The notes under the pieces are model-generated. The model was not told where the DNA came from and did not search any database. It was given only the letters and a program-made list of their open reading frames with translations. A program made the translations under genes and the position numbers. Below, piece by piece: positions 10,714-25,700 of a DNA stretch of 64,000 nucleotides. Origin of the DNA: Leptidea sinapis (Eukaryota > Arthropoda > Insecta > Lepidoptera > Pieridae); assembly GCF_905404315.1 (NCBI RefSeq), contig NC_066312.1:3273001-3337000 (forward strand), in the 5' to 3' direction. Within the stretch, counting starts at the first letter, position 1, and every line of letters begins with the position of its first letter.

Positions 10714-13700
10714 GTGGGCTGTACTTTAATTTTAATTACAATTTCATTGTAAAAAAATTTAATTATTTCAGTTCTCATTAAATGTAAATGCATTTGTGTT
10801 TGGGTGGATGGGTGGAAAAATATATAAAACTCCAAAATTTTTAAAACACCGTATTTAATTAAATTTTGGTAGAAATATATACATTTAATAATTTTTTTTT
10901 CAGTTTGAAACTATTATTTTACATACAATAAAATCTGTATAGTATATGATGATGATATAGTATATGATACAAAATTTTGTATAAATTAATTATTTAAATT
11001 TGGTTAGATAAGATAGCTAAAAATATTGAAATTATAATATAACATTTTACGCCTTTTACTTAATAGTGCAAAAAAAAGGGCAATACATTACTAAATTATA
11101 CATATTGCATAAAATATATTTAAATTAACAACTTAGCTCTAAAGATATAAATTTAATAATCAAAGTCTATTTAAGTTCAAGACGCAGCAGGCGAAACCTT
11201 GTCAAAGTCTAATGGAATTTATTGAAGTTTTTATATAAAGAAATATTATGTTACACGATGAACAGACAAAGAGGGAATCCATTACCTCTCGACGCCGCTT
11301 GAATAACATTCAATTATGTAGTTTATTGAATTGGTACAAATCGAATGACATACGTTCCTTCTCCTAACCTACACCAAACTTACACAAAACATCGCATTAC
11401 CGTGAACTGCGTTTTATGTACTTATACAATATGTGAAATACAAACACCAAATTATTATTAAATAATATACTAGGCTGTCATAAATATTGTTACAAGGAAA
11501 ATATCGTTCTTCCTATTACATTTGTAATGTCCGTTAGTTTATAAATTAATATAAATATGAAGCTCATTCAAATTAATCTCCATTGGCTTTATAATATAAT
11601 CCTTTAAACGTTACTAATTACAACTCGCACATTAAATGTTTTTTATTCAATGTAGGGTTTCGAAACCCGAATATGATAAACTGGAACATTATAAAATATA
11701 CGAATTACCCATTCGAAGATATACGTCTAAGAGGGCTCAAGAAACACGGCGGGCCCCTTTTTTAATAAAATTTCATTTTAATACAATCTATTAATTAAAT
11801 GCCTGAGAGCGGTCGCTTCAGTCCCAAGATGTGATATCATTAAGAATGTCATTTAAGTTATAGTATATAACTTTTACTACATAAATGTCTTAAATTAGCA
11901 ATTATTTTGAATTTCGTAATACAATTTTTTGTGCATTTTCATGACCCCATAATGGTAAAAGCATAATATACATAGCCAACAAAGGACGTACTTAACTGCC
12001 CATACTCTCTTGTAACACCGGAGGAATCAAAAGACCGTTGCCAACCTTATACAGCCTTGAATAAACGTACAAATGACTTCCAAAACCGTATAAAAACATA
12101 TTAGTAGGTGGCGGGCGAGGGTCAAACCGGGGCGCCGTGGTGACTGTCATCGGTTCTACCTATCACGACACCGGAGCTTCTTAAATGATTATTTAAAGAG
12201 TTGTTATAAGGCTTCACCTTCTTCTCACACCTGTACCGATGTTTGCACAAAAATATGTGGCAGTCACCTCTTGATAGCTAAAACCCTGCTAAATCATCAC
12301 TGAAGTTGGGATTAATTAAGAATCTTCTAAAGAGCTTTAAGCAAAAACTCGGTCAGTGTTCTTATTAAAATGGTGCTTGATACTAAAAAAAAATCTCGTC
12401 AGTACTTAAACAAACAAATCTGTGAGCTCCACTTGGTTAAGAAGTTGATTTGATTTTACAGCCCTTTTCATTTTAAAATTATCGATTAAATATTACTAGT
12501 GCGTCTCTATTAAGACAAGTCCTAATATTTTTAATTCGCCCCATGGTTCGAGTTTCTATGTTTATTTGCCGGGATAATTATTTTGCTTTCAATCAGGATT
12601 TCTTCGAATACTTTCTTTCAGAGCTTGATCGCCAGCAGTGAATGAAATAATTTTTTGTACGTTTACTACGTGGACAGCCAACCTTTTTTTTTTTCACTCG
12701 AAAGAGGTTTCATCGCACCTATTAAGGCCCGGTGTACATTCATTCAATCAATGATTCGATAAAGCGGATGAAAAGTTTTAATAATATGGCGTCATGCTTA
12801 CTTTTTGTACTGCCATCACAAGAATTTTGTATAATTTATCGCCCAACTTGTTTACACTATCACAAGAATATTTAATACAGAGTTGCGGGAAAATTAGAAA
12901 ACACAATGAATATTTATAGTAGGATGTCTAAAGTCAAACGTAATATTATTGTTCTTTTTCATTTTACTAGTATTTACTTACCAATGGCCGGTAACGCCTC
13001 TGTGATTCCTCTGAAGTTACAAGGGAATGTGGGGGGCGGTGATCACCTAACTATTAGGTGATCCGGTTATCGTCAGACGTAGACGTCCACTACATATACA
13101 TAGAAGTGTATGCCTAGTGATAATCTATAGTGATGTATGTCTAAATCTTAAGTCAAAGTAAAAACTCATTTATTTCTTCATTCCAAAAACTCCCTTCTAA
13201 AAGAAAATGTTCAATAAACCGTTACATACCATGAGCCCCACTGTTAACGTATCGGACGTGGAAAGAAGCATGGCAATGGCTACTTTTTCCAATAGAATAT
13301 CCAGAACGTCTCATAACAGTCTTAACAGCTCCCGTACTCTCAGTTGTAGGAAATCACCATGTTTGTTAACGTCGCGTGCAGGGAAAGTGTCGATATCAGC
13401 AAAAAACATTCTCCGACAATTGTTGACGCTCCGTGCATGACCCGCGACGATGCTGGTCAGTGATGGATCGTTGTAATGGGCGTGGCCTTATACTTTTCAA
13501 TACAAAAATATAATTTATCAAATCGCTCAAATTGGTCCCCATTTTGATTCTCATCTGGCCATTCTATTGTTTTTATAGAGTCCCTAATAAGCATTGCCAA
13601 AATTTCAGCTGTCCGACTGTTGAGGATTATGACAAACGGATCAACAGCGGAGTCTATAGAGCGTACTTAGACTTTACTTACGTAAAACTAAACTGAGTGT

Positions 13701-16700
13701 AAGCTTAGCATAATCTTTGAGTTCGTTTTTATAGTTAATTGAAATCTGATTTTTTTTTAAATCAAAATAAGGGACGAGACGAGCAGGACGTTCAGCTGAT
13801 GGTAATTGATACGCCCTGCCCATTACAAAGCAACGCCGCTCAAGATTATTGAAAAATCCAAAATTTCTGAGCGGCACTATAACTGCGCTTGAGGCATAAG
13901 ATGTTAGGTCTCATTTGCCCAGTCATTTCACTAGCTAGGGCGCCCTGTAGACTAAAACACAGTAATGCTTACACATAACTGCTTCACGGCTGAAAAAGTC
14001 GCCGTTGTGGTACCCATAATCGAGCCGGTATCCGGTGTAAAGGAGCCTCACACTGGTATATAAATTATGTTGAGCTTAAGCTAGGACAGATCAATGCAAA
14101 AGTAAGTTTGCGTTTTATCACACTCAGCTATGTAATAGAGCTCCCGTTGCTTACAAGTGTAAGTTATTTTCGGGACCCTGAAAAATAATATGAATAAACT
14201 AACTGTCACGAGTTGGTATAGTATGTGTATGTACATACATTTGATATTGATGATAAGCATTACGCGAGCACGATCCATGTGTTGAGGAGCTGGTCACGGC
14301 TTGGACTCCCAATGAGATAGGATGCTAAAACGTGATTGTAATGTTATAACAGCACTCACCGGGTGGCAGGAATGCGTTGCGACGGACCCTCACTCACAAA
14401 TGTTAAGTGTAGATTGTTAATGATGAGTCTTCTGTTCAAATCACTTAACATAAAGTGACAACACTAGCTTTCACTAGTTGGTCTTCTGTTAATAGATTAA
14501 TTCGTTAATGTAATCAATCTGCTTGAACTTCAATACGTGTTACTCGATCCGGTGGGGATGGATGAAGTATACTTAGTTCAGATTCAACTTACTACCCATA
14601 GGAAGGATGATAATCTTCCAGGGCTTTTTTTGTCAATATGTTTCTGACTGAATAAACTTCCATGGTTTTCTTTATCAATTTGTTTCTGAATATAAATATT
14701 GACTGGTTGCGATTTCCCCTATCTACTTTTACCACTATTAGTACCCATAGGAACAATGGTAATCTTACATGGCTTTTTATGTCAAATTGTTTCTAAATAT
14801 AAATATTGACTGATTGCGATTTCCCCTACTTACTTGTACCACTACGATTCTTTTCCTTTCGGTCGTAAATAAACTATTTAAATTAATACAAGTACAAAAT
14901 TAACACAGATAAATCATAAGCAAAATTTGTTGAATATGGCTTCATACTAGATTTGGATTTACACTAAAAAATTATATATCGATGAAATGAATATGAAAGT
15001 TGAAAAATCTTTTCAATCGGAATAATTTTCGCAAGCCACTTTTGTTTAAACCTTCATCTATGATGCGTATTATTAGCATATAAGTATGGTTGTGGCTGCA
15101 ATGTAATTCTAATGTTATATTAAATATATTTTGATTGTGCAAACTATCGAGTCCTAAATTAGGCGTACCCTTTATTATGGTTGCTTGCCAACTATATATT
15201 TAATACCTACGTTCAAATATCCATGGGTCGGAAGCAAATATGCAAGTTTACCATACATATGTTTACACCAACTGAGTTTCGACCAAATTAAACTTAATTC
15301 GTTAATTTGACTCAGCTTATTAAGATGGATTATTTCGCTCAGCCTATTCGGTCTCTCGTAAACACTTTTAGCAGAAAAATGCTAGGGAGTTCAGTATTAC
15401 ACTAGAACAGAAAATTAGCAGATGTTTGAATCGGTGTTTTTTCTGCTGTCGAAATCTTGCTTTAGTATCCGTACTAGGCGTCGTGATGTTGAGCGTTCTT
15501 ACTACTAATGTTGTTTTGAATTAATATGTATCTTTGTTAAAGATAATTGACAAAAGGCCTTGTAACACAAAGCCGCGCTGTTTCAATCCCCTCAGGATGG
15601 AATGGAATTGAAAGAGTGGGATAGCGTTATGCTCGATTCGCGTCTGGCCCGTCCGACCTGCCCTTGTCACAATTATTAAAATTGAAATCATTGCTCATTA
15701 AAATCAGGAAAATGTTGTTTCGTTCTTCATAATTGTGGATTTTAATACTTCCTCCATGGTCTCCGTGTTGTTGTTTGTATATAAGCTCGGTTTTGTATAA
15801 GTGGTCAGTGACGTGCCTTGTAATGTACTAATCTGTGATGAGTCACAGGTTGCGTATAGATAGATAATGTTATGTGGTAAGTACAGTAATATACGCGTAC
15901 TGTGCTACCGAGTACCGTATTCCGTAATACAGTGACCTTGACTAAAACTTGAACTCTATTCTTAACGCTCATCCTTGGAGCACCTCGCTTCTTTTGTTTG
16001 ACTACTTTCCGCGAATAATTTGTTTCATCTTTAACTTATCATTATATAAAAATAATGTTAAAATTGACGAGTACACACACTATACGTTTGCATGTGGACC
16101 GCCGGAAATATTTATTAATTAGCTAGCATAGCAATGAAAAAAATATCAACTCATAAAATTGTCATTATTTCCTTAAAATATAATCTATAGATTTTCTCAA
16201 AATAAATATTACTGATTATATGTTTATAAATATTAAACAGTTTCATTTACTTTAAATGAAACTGTTGTATGTAGCATATTATTATTGTTGCAAACGCGTC
16301 AAATACAGCTTAAAGTAGTTTCGGTTCGGTGGTCAACTAAAATGTAGATTCGCAATCGATTCGTTACCGTATGGTGACCAATGCGACTTGCGTGCGCGAC
16401 TGATACCATATTTGAAATTGAATGGGCACTCGCAAGCGAACAGGTTCCTGCAAAACAATATGATGGTAGTAGCCGTAACATACGCGACACCACACCACCT
16501 GTGGCGCGTCTCACAACAAGTTAAATGGTGAACCTTGTGTTTATACATAACCGCCACGGTAAGAGGTTTAAATATTTCTCTAACTTATAAATATTACTTC
16601 ACCGCGCAACCATAATCAGCTATCGCATCTTATCAATTGCTAGTCATTAATATTCTGATCACCGATTTCAAACTTGCGGAAGGTACAGATAAATAAACCC

Positions 16701-19700
16701 AATACGTCGATGGAATTCTGTCCTCTAAGCTTATATACAGCGTACGCCACAATATCTTCGTCTTTTCAAAATTTAGGGTCTTTCATGTCTCATAGCTTTA
16801 ATTATAAGTTTATGTCGTGTTTGGTTTGAAAGGCGAGTTGAAAATTTGTTGTTAACTCCAGTTGTAATCAATCATGAATAGCAGTTTTATTCGGAATCTG
16901 AGTTGTGATTCCGAATACAATCGGTGCTAGCTCCTTAAAAATATAGGTACAACCCGTTCTATGTTACCGCGTGTCAGTGTTGGTGCATTCAAATTAAGTA
17001 ATTACATTGAGCGTTTGCAATACACAAATATCATGTAAGTTGTAATACGCGCCTTATGTACCCTGTACATTTGCTTGATGACATTTTCTGTCAAGCTTAT
17101 TAAAAGTTATTCTAATTTGTTCAACTTTCATAGCTGTCGTGCTATTTGCTCGGTGACTCTAAACTAAACGTGGCTTAAGAGACGTCATTTAATTACTTTA
17201 GCAACGGTTATTATTAATACTATATGTTATTCTAAAATGTTGTTTTGGCTATACTAAAATGTGTATCTAACTACTTGATAATATTAGTGAATGCATTGAT
17301 TGCATGTATCCCACGTTAAAATAAATCATCTTTTCACTACTTATAGTCACTAATGAAATGGTCTTTAGGAAGTGTTTTGGAAATGATTGTTTCATATGGG
17401 AGCTGTGTAATGTGATTTTATAATGTTCAACGAAGCAAAGGTACTTGCACAACAGTTCTCACATTCGGATGTCGCACAGATCACGACTCAACCAGTCACA
17501 CACTAGTTGCATACACAAAGACTGGAAACCCGACACATGTCCAAGGAGGTTGTTCCTCGCTTTGTGGTGCTCGCGCACGGTGAAACTATGCGTGACGCCT
17601 TTTGCAGTAGGTACGCTAATTATTATCAGGTCATTCCTGTACAGTACTCGTAAAGAGTTATGCCCACTACACCGAACCATACCAAGAACACGCTATGAAC
17701 GTATCCATAGTATACGTATATATATACAGGGTGTCCCAAAGTTATGGGACATGAAGGGAAAGTACCTTAAATATCGAAGATAGGCTATTTTACTGAAAGA
17801 AGATTTTATGTTATTTTTAAAAGTTAGTATTCATTCAAAGATTTTGTAAAAAATACTTGCCTCGTCTGGGAATCGACCCGACTGAGATGTAAAAAAAAAC
17901 ACCCCCTACTTTTATAATGCCAATTGAAAGAATGGCCAAAAACTAATAACTCTTCTTAAGTAACATAGTATTTTAAAAGAAAGGAACAACATAAAATGAA
18001 TGTTTTCCTACTTGGATTGGTACGAATCGACCGATTAGATGGCCGGCCAGATCCCCGGACCTTACACCATTAGATTTCTTCTTTTGGGGATACGTGAAAG
18101 ATATGCTATACAAAAAACGATACGAGAACTTGGGGACAAACAGAATTGTGCCATATCATATCGATTATTCACCATAAAATAATAAGAAAATCAACAGGCA
18201 GCGGACTCATTAAAAGATTTGCGAGAAGGCGATTTACGTAAAGTTTGTCTAGCGGTATATAAGTATCTAGCTCTCGATCAGCAACCTGTAAGTTTTCATA
18301 ATATTCTGAGCAGCAACACAAATGCGAGTACCGTGATAAATCGATTTTCAGCTTCAGCCTCACCTCATGAATCTCTCCAACATACGAATTCAATACGAGA
18401 AAATGGACGAGAGTGAGCTTAACATCACTTGTGCTTTACTTGATGCTAAGCTCACAAACATAAACACAGATAGTTGCAAAAGAATAACAGCGCTTAATAA
18501 ATATTTGTTTTGTATAAAGAGAATGGCGCAAATAGGATTTAAACGGCAGGTTGGTTTTATTTGTAATGTCATAGTTTTTGTCTTGAGTGGGCATTCGTCC
18601 TGAAAATAATATTCAGTTTTCCATTTAATTTCCGTCGATACGACGCGATAAACAATCCAGGGTCAGTGGAGATTGAGTGCCGTTGAGATCTGTTCGTGAT
18701 GCCATTATCACTGGCGCCACGCGTTTTATTTTAGTTTTTATATTATTTTAATCCACGCCGAAGTGTGTCATAATATTTTATATGTCACTATTTCAAATAT
18801 ATATCGCGATTGTGAAACTGTTTTTTGTACACCTGTGTATTCGATGTTAAATATGAATTAAGAATAAATTGAAACACGTCGACCGCGTGACTGCTTCATT
18901 AAGATAATTATTTGTTTTATTTAACGAAACAATATTAATACAATCCAGCAATAACAAAACAACAATAGTAAGTAACCAGAGTGAGCGGAGTATGCAAAGG
19001 GTTGAAAAGGTTGACATAAATCAATGAAGAAGAAAGCTTCATGCTCTATAAATAAAATTTACGAGAAGAAGAAGAGAAAGATACCTGGAAGATAGTTTTC
19101 CTGAGACGAGACGGTTTTATCAATGAAGTCATTTCCAAGATGCATGGCCTAGTATATTTAAGTATTTATTTAACCCGAGTACCACATGCAATTAAAATAC
19201 TTTATAAACAATCGATTAAAACGCGTGTATTGGAAAAAAAGTATTACGTAAATTGTTTGGTTAATACATTTTATATTTATTCATTCCGGCGTGTCCGTAG
19301 CCTTTGTATGTTAAGTATAGTAAGGTATGGGTATGGGTATCACAACGGCGCCTATTTTTGCCGTGAAACAGTAATGTGTAAACACTATTGTGTTTCGGTC
19401 CGAAGGGCGCCGCAGCTAGTAAAATTACTGGGCAAATGAGACATAGCATCTCATGTCACAAGGTGACGAGCGAAATTGTATTGTAATGTAATGAGCAGGG
19501 CGTATCAATTACCATCAACTGATCGTTCTGCTCATATCGTCCCTTATTTTCATAAAAAAAATTGCATGTTTAATAGCATAAAGATATCACCAACTCTTGG
19601 CGTAATTTTTAAAATAAATAACAGGAACGCATATCTTTAATAGAATATCATCGCTAAATAACTTACCTACAGGCTTACTCTTAGGCTTAAAAGAGACTAT

Positions 19701-22700
19701 TACCTCTTTTACGCCTAAGAGACAGTGTTAAGAGCAGATTCATGTGGCGAAAACACAAATGAGATAATTTATTCATCCTGTGTGTTCGATTACCTCAACT
19801 TTCATTGAGGCGCGCTATTGTTTGTAACATTTTTATTTTTGGCATGATTCCATTATTCAGGAAACTCTGGTACCGCTCAACATTTGGTAGATGAAACGCA
19901 CTTTTTTCGATACAATTAATAAAATTTAAAGATATTCTGAACATGTACGTTAGAGATTTTTGCAGAATAACTGAAAAAAGCGATACATAAGTAACACAAC
20001 ATAAAATATCACTTTGTAATTTATGTTTGTTCGTATTGTACGCGGATAAAGTCGTAGACATAAGTAGTGTTCATTATTCCAGTTGCGATTTCATAATATT
20101 TGTTTTAATATAAGCAAATATTAGTTAGGGAGGATTTTCCATGAGCTTGGGAGCAAGGTGGGTTCCAGTAAGCAGCAGGCAACGGGAATGCTCTCATTGC
20201 GAGCACGCTTCTGTGACGCACATGTTTGGGAATTCAACCTTAACATTGCTACATATGAACGTAGTAAAGGCGTCGATTTAAATATAACTGCGCATCTGTG
20301 CGGGTTGCGGTTAGCCCTGCGATCTCTATCACATAGTCTTCTCCATTCACTCGGTTTATATTATACATATGATTTCGTTGATTCGTAACTACTATCTACT
20401 ACGGCAACAACCGTTGCTATTGTCTTTTACAGCAACTGAATTTTACATTTGTGTCAAATTTGATGAATTGAATCGTTCGCGTAGAACATGTTTGATAATG
20501 CGGATGTACAGGTTTCATTTGAATAGGAAGCTCGTTCAGGTGTGAGGAGTTAAAAAGGTCATTCGTGTGAACAATGTTAAGGGCAACGTTTTAACTGGGC
20601 GGCATCGGCTTGGTTGAGTACGAGGCCTTCAAATAATACCCGCTCGGTATATGAACACGCCACTTTTGCTTTTCGTATCGATTAGCAAGACATTATAGTC
20701 GTTGTGTTATGTAAATGCCTTTTAACAATTATCTACGTATTAATATTAGTTTAGCATCGAATGTGAACAAGTTTTATAGTAGGTACTCTTTTAGAATCAT
20801 TGCAAAGAGATGATTAAAAGTTGAACAGTCTCTCGTGATTTTTTTGCGGATTGAAAACTCGAATTTGAACATTAAATAAAAATAATTGAATTTATATGAT
20901 AATAATATTACTTGAGGACTTACTTTTACTTCCACGTACTTTTAAAGTAACACTTATGAATGTCAAAGCTGTTATCAGTCGAAGTAGGACACAGCCGTGC
21001 TATTATTTTCTCTCGTGACACATTTGAGGTTATTTCCCTATGTTACTTCTCTGTTGTTAAAACTATATATTGACTGGGTATATTGCCGATATACCTAATA
21101 ATTATACCTTACGACGATTTATGGCGAGAATATTCTTTAATTTGTCACTGACACACTCATTTCTATGCTCTAAAAACAGGTTTCACTCCGGGAGTGCCGG
21201 CAGAAGTGAATACTTGAGCATTACGTTGTGCATTTTTGAATATTTTGGAATGGATAGGAAATAATTTCGCACGAATTGCTTTATGTATCAGTATAAAAGT
21301 ACATATGGTTAAATAAAATATTCATTTATTGTGATATTGTACACAAAAATTACAATTTATATTACATTAAAAATTTAACACTTCAGAACTATTACAATTA
21401 TTTTACATTAAAAAGTTTATCTCTCAGAATGATCAACTTTCATCTATAATTTCAACGACTCTTATGAATTTTTGTTCTGGTCACGTGTCCTGAGCAGAGT
21501 TTAACATTTTATACCCAATCCCAACAAAAGTTCTCAACGCCGCTAAAGAAGTTATCACTTCAACAATTCTAGGCCTCTAGTAGTGTCATAATTCAAATTT
21601 GGAATTCAAGTTAGCGTTTATACTACAAAGGAAGTAAATAGTTAACAATCCCGGTATCTAATTATTGATTAAAATTAATAGACACAATGTGTGAAAGGCT
21701 TTAATAAAATCAATAGCTCACACACAAGGACTACCCACGAATAAAATATGGGAATAACCAGCAAAAAGAAAATGTGCGTCCAGAAACCATTGCTGTAAAT
21801 GTTTTTTTCGCCAATCGGTCATCACTAATTGTCTCGATTTGTCTTCTCTATTTTTACAATCAAGCCAGACATAATAATCGTTTACCTTACAAAAGGACCG
21901 CATCGACAACCCATTTGCTTAATATTTTCATGACATTTTATTGTCAATGAAACATTTCTCATTTCAGCAAACATAATCAGTGTAGCTAGGTGATTAATAT
22001 TTACTTGTTCGCACGCCATGCTCATTTACATAGGAATAGGAAGTCAAACGAGCTAGCGAACCTGACTTCAACTAGAAATAGTTTAATAGAACGGCGTTAT
22101 ATTTTCATTCGTGTCTAATATCGTATTTTTTCAAGAAAGACAATTTAAATTACTAAATCGAAAATCTATCCAAATCTAAATTTGATCATTAGCTAAAACT
22201 AATTTCCGAGATACTTCGTAAGAAATAAAAATATATACTTGTGCCTACAACCGACCGGATTACCGCCAAAATAAATAAATAATAATAAAAACCTTCAATA
22301 TAGTTAGAGCCGATTTCGAGTTACGCGAATATATTATTATACCTGCATGAATTTCTCTTTTAAATATAATAAAAAGGTCGGGGGATTAGTCTGTTCGCAT
22401 AAAGTATGTATACAGTTGTCCTTAGACCTTTTTAGTACGTAAAGACCTTTTATGGCTGTACTATATCTACCTGGCTGGTTTTGATAATAATAAAAAGGTT
22501 ACATTAAAAAAAAAACTTTGTAAAATGTTGTTTCCCCAATTTTTCATGATTTTCTTTTGTCAAAAAAAAGGAATCTAATAAAGAAACTCGTTAGGTTAAT
22601 AATTTATATTACAAAAAAGGAATAATGCAACGCCAGCCTCGAAGAAATTATGAAATGAAATGCATGAAATATATTTTCAAGGTGATCCACACGGTGATAT

Positions 22701-25700
22701 ACACCGTGCTTTTTATTTTAAAAAGAAAGGTGTATGCCAGTCGACTTTCGCGTAAGCGTTACTCAAATCTCGGGGCGGCGTGGGCGTGGACATTCGCGTC
22801 TCCCGCAAACGTCATCAGACAAACAGAAAGGCGGTCCACCAGCTATTTGATCGTCATACATTTAAACTTACTCCTAGAGAGTCTACTCTCTAACTATAAA
22901 CACATAAATCTTCTGATGCCATCATTATGAATATCACTGTGTACTTTTCATGTTATTAATGCGTAGAAACGTTGGAGTGCCTCATGCCTGTATAATCTGT
23001 GCGATTACTCACTTTGACAAATAAATTTTCACAAGAATATCGAGTGGCTCGAGGGAAATCTCTTATGAAAAATATGGAACAGAAGTATGAGAAAACGTCT
23101 TAAGGTGTTATTTGTGCAACACCCACATGTATGTATACATGTGGGTGTTGAATGAGACTGAGTTATCACACTCGGCTTGTAACTGCGCGGGTAAAGTCGG
23201 CTCGACACAATTATAATTCTGTATATTGTAAATGTACATCCTACTTGATGAAGTTCTCACTTCTGTTTTTTGGTATGGCACACACTGTTGTATGTATTGA
23301 TAATGGAATTAAGGCACTGTTTTGGATAATATACTGTCATGGAGGAATATTCGTAGGATTCCGAATATTAAAAAGATCTATTCGATAGATCTATCATTTA
23401 GTGGTACGTCTGTCTATGAAGAAAATTTTCCTCTGGAATGGATACGAGAAAGATATAGCCATTACACTAATTGTAAAACCTGTAAAGTTTACTTGCGAAG
23501 TGTAGAGAGACCCAATGAATAGTATCGTATAATCTGACGAGTAGCAAACCTCACAGCGTATGTTATAAAAGACCGTTATTTCATTTAAATTAGATCCTTT
23601 TTGGGAATGTGAACGCAGACTCCTATTCCGCCTCCAACCATTTTGATAGAAAATTTGATTTTGTAGCATATCGTTTAATTGAAACTTTTTATTGTTATTA
23701 TTTCAACAGTTATATATAAGCCTCGGTTCCGTTTACAGATTTTTATTCAGTACAAAATAAAATAAGCGATGAAAACATATCTCGATACCGATTTTAATGG
23801 TCTTGTTCATACGTCGGTGCTATCATATTTACAGCAATTTGATCTAACCAAATAAATGTATAAAATTTTATAGATTTAATTCGTGGGGCCTTTGTTCGTT
23901 ATTTTCTTTAAATGGTGGGCTATTTCTCAGTTTAATTCCCATTATCAAGTCCAGCCGTTTCTGTTATTAGTTATTAGCAAAGACAGAGAGTCAAAAATTT
24001 GGGAAATTGCTTTTCTGGTATGTCTCTCACGTAAATTTCATATGATTTTATTAGACATATATTTATTTTACAAAAATACTTGCTTCTGTGCGCAGCTAAG
24101 CAGATGTGCTGAGTGTGAGGGTACTATATAGGACACTGATACGTAATGCACGAAAATGTATTGTTCTCTCTGTTTTCATAATTGTGCATACAAGAGGGAA
24201 CAACATGTAATTGAGACCGGTGAGGTAATATGTACTTCATACTAACTCATTTATTATTTCTTTTTTTAAAAATTGGATATTTGAAATCATCGTATTGAAC
24301 GTCAAAATATACCACCCGTTCAAATATATATATCGCATATCTGAGAAGAATGGGCCTAACAAACTATTCTGAACAAGTTTATGCCTCAACTTGATGCCAG
24401 CGCCAACATTACTTCAATGTTAATATTTTATTATTATTATGAAGACCTCTTGTTTTACTTGCGTTTTGGGAGTTATTAAAAAAATATCTGAATGTACACG
24501 AATATTTAAACGAAACCCAGCACACATTTGTGCGTGTTATAGCTACAGACGCTTAGCACAGATTAAGTGAATTATCTACAGCTGTCCACAGCTCGCGTTA
24601 CAAGCAATCAGGGTGAGAGGTCTTCTCTAGTAGGTACTTAGTACATATTGAAATGGTTAAGACGCCTTCTGGGATTGAGCCGTGAGTGCAATTCACATCT
24701 GCATCTTGTACGTGTACATGTAGCAGCTACCCTCCCCACTAAACTAATAATTAATTCAAAGTATCAAATGCTTAATGCACACATATTTGTTGTAAACTGG
24801 AACTACTACGAAGCTATCCTAAATTGCTGTTTACAAACATACAATTCCGATGGATTCCTTGTCGCAAGCTTGCGTCACTGTTTTAAATTAAAAAAGCATG
24901 GCGGTCTACTTTCATCTCAGTACCAATGGCCCATTGCATAAAGTTACTATATACTAGAATGTAGACAAACAAGGCAAGAGAAGAACATAGGAAGGGAAAC
25001 CGATTTTTTAGTTAAGCGGGCTGTCAGGTTATCTATACGCATAGTATATTCGAAGTCTCTGATCCAACTGATCCAATGAAATAAGTATATAGTATTGGAT
25101 TTTTTATATGAACATTAACAAATCATATAATGTAGGGTATAAATGTATTGTAGGAGTTGGAATAACAATTGGGATACGCGCCAACTGGTTTCGCACGTTA
25201 TGTTCAATTCAAATAGATACAAATAGAATTCCGATCTGATAATCGCTACGCTTTTACCCGACGTGGTTCGGTCAAATGTTGCGTATCAAAGGAAAGGGGA
25301 ATGAGCAATGCGGCTTTCATCGCGAAATTAGTTACATCCGATTTACCTTGAAAATTGTTTCGTCCGCGGTGCATCGGCTACGTTGAACGTCTGTATCGTT
25401 TTTTAATGTGCTAATCACTAGTCGGTACATATAACAAAATCTTTAGCGTGCTTTGTTTGTACATACAATATTAAAAATTAATACTCATTTAACTCGTGTA
25501 AACGAGGCCAAAAATTACTTTCAGAATTTCCGTCTATGAGTTTTTAGTATGTGCGTTAGAGCACGCTTATCTCAGAAACGGCTTAACCAATTTCACTTAT
25601 GTATTGATTTAAATAATCGACGCCAGTCTTTAAAATAATAACGCGCTTCGGTCGAATGTGCTGAAAATTTTGTTTACTGTAGTTTGCAAAGGCATAATTG

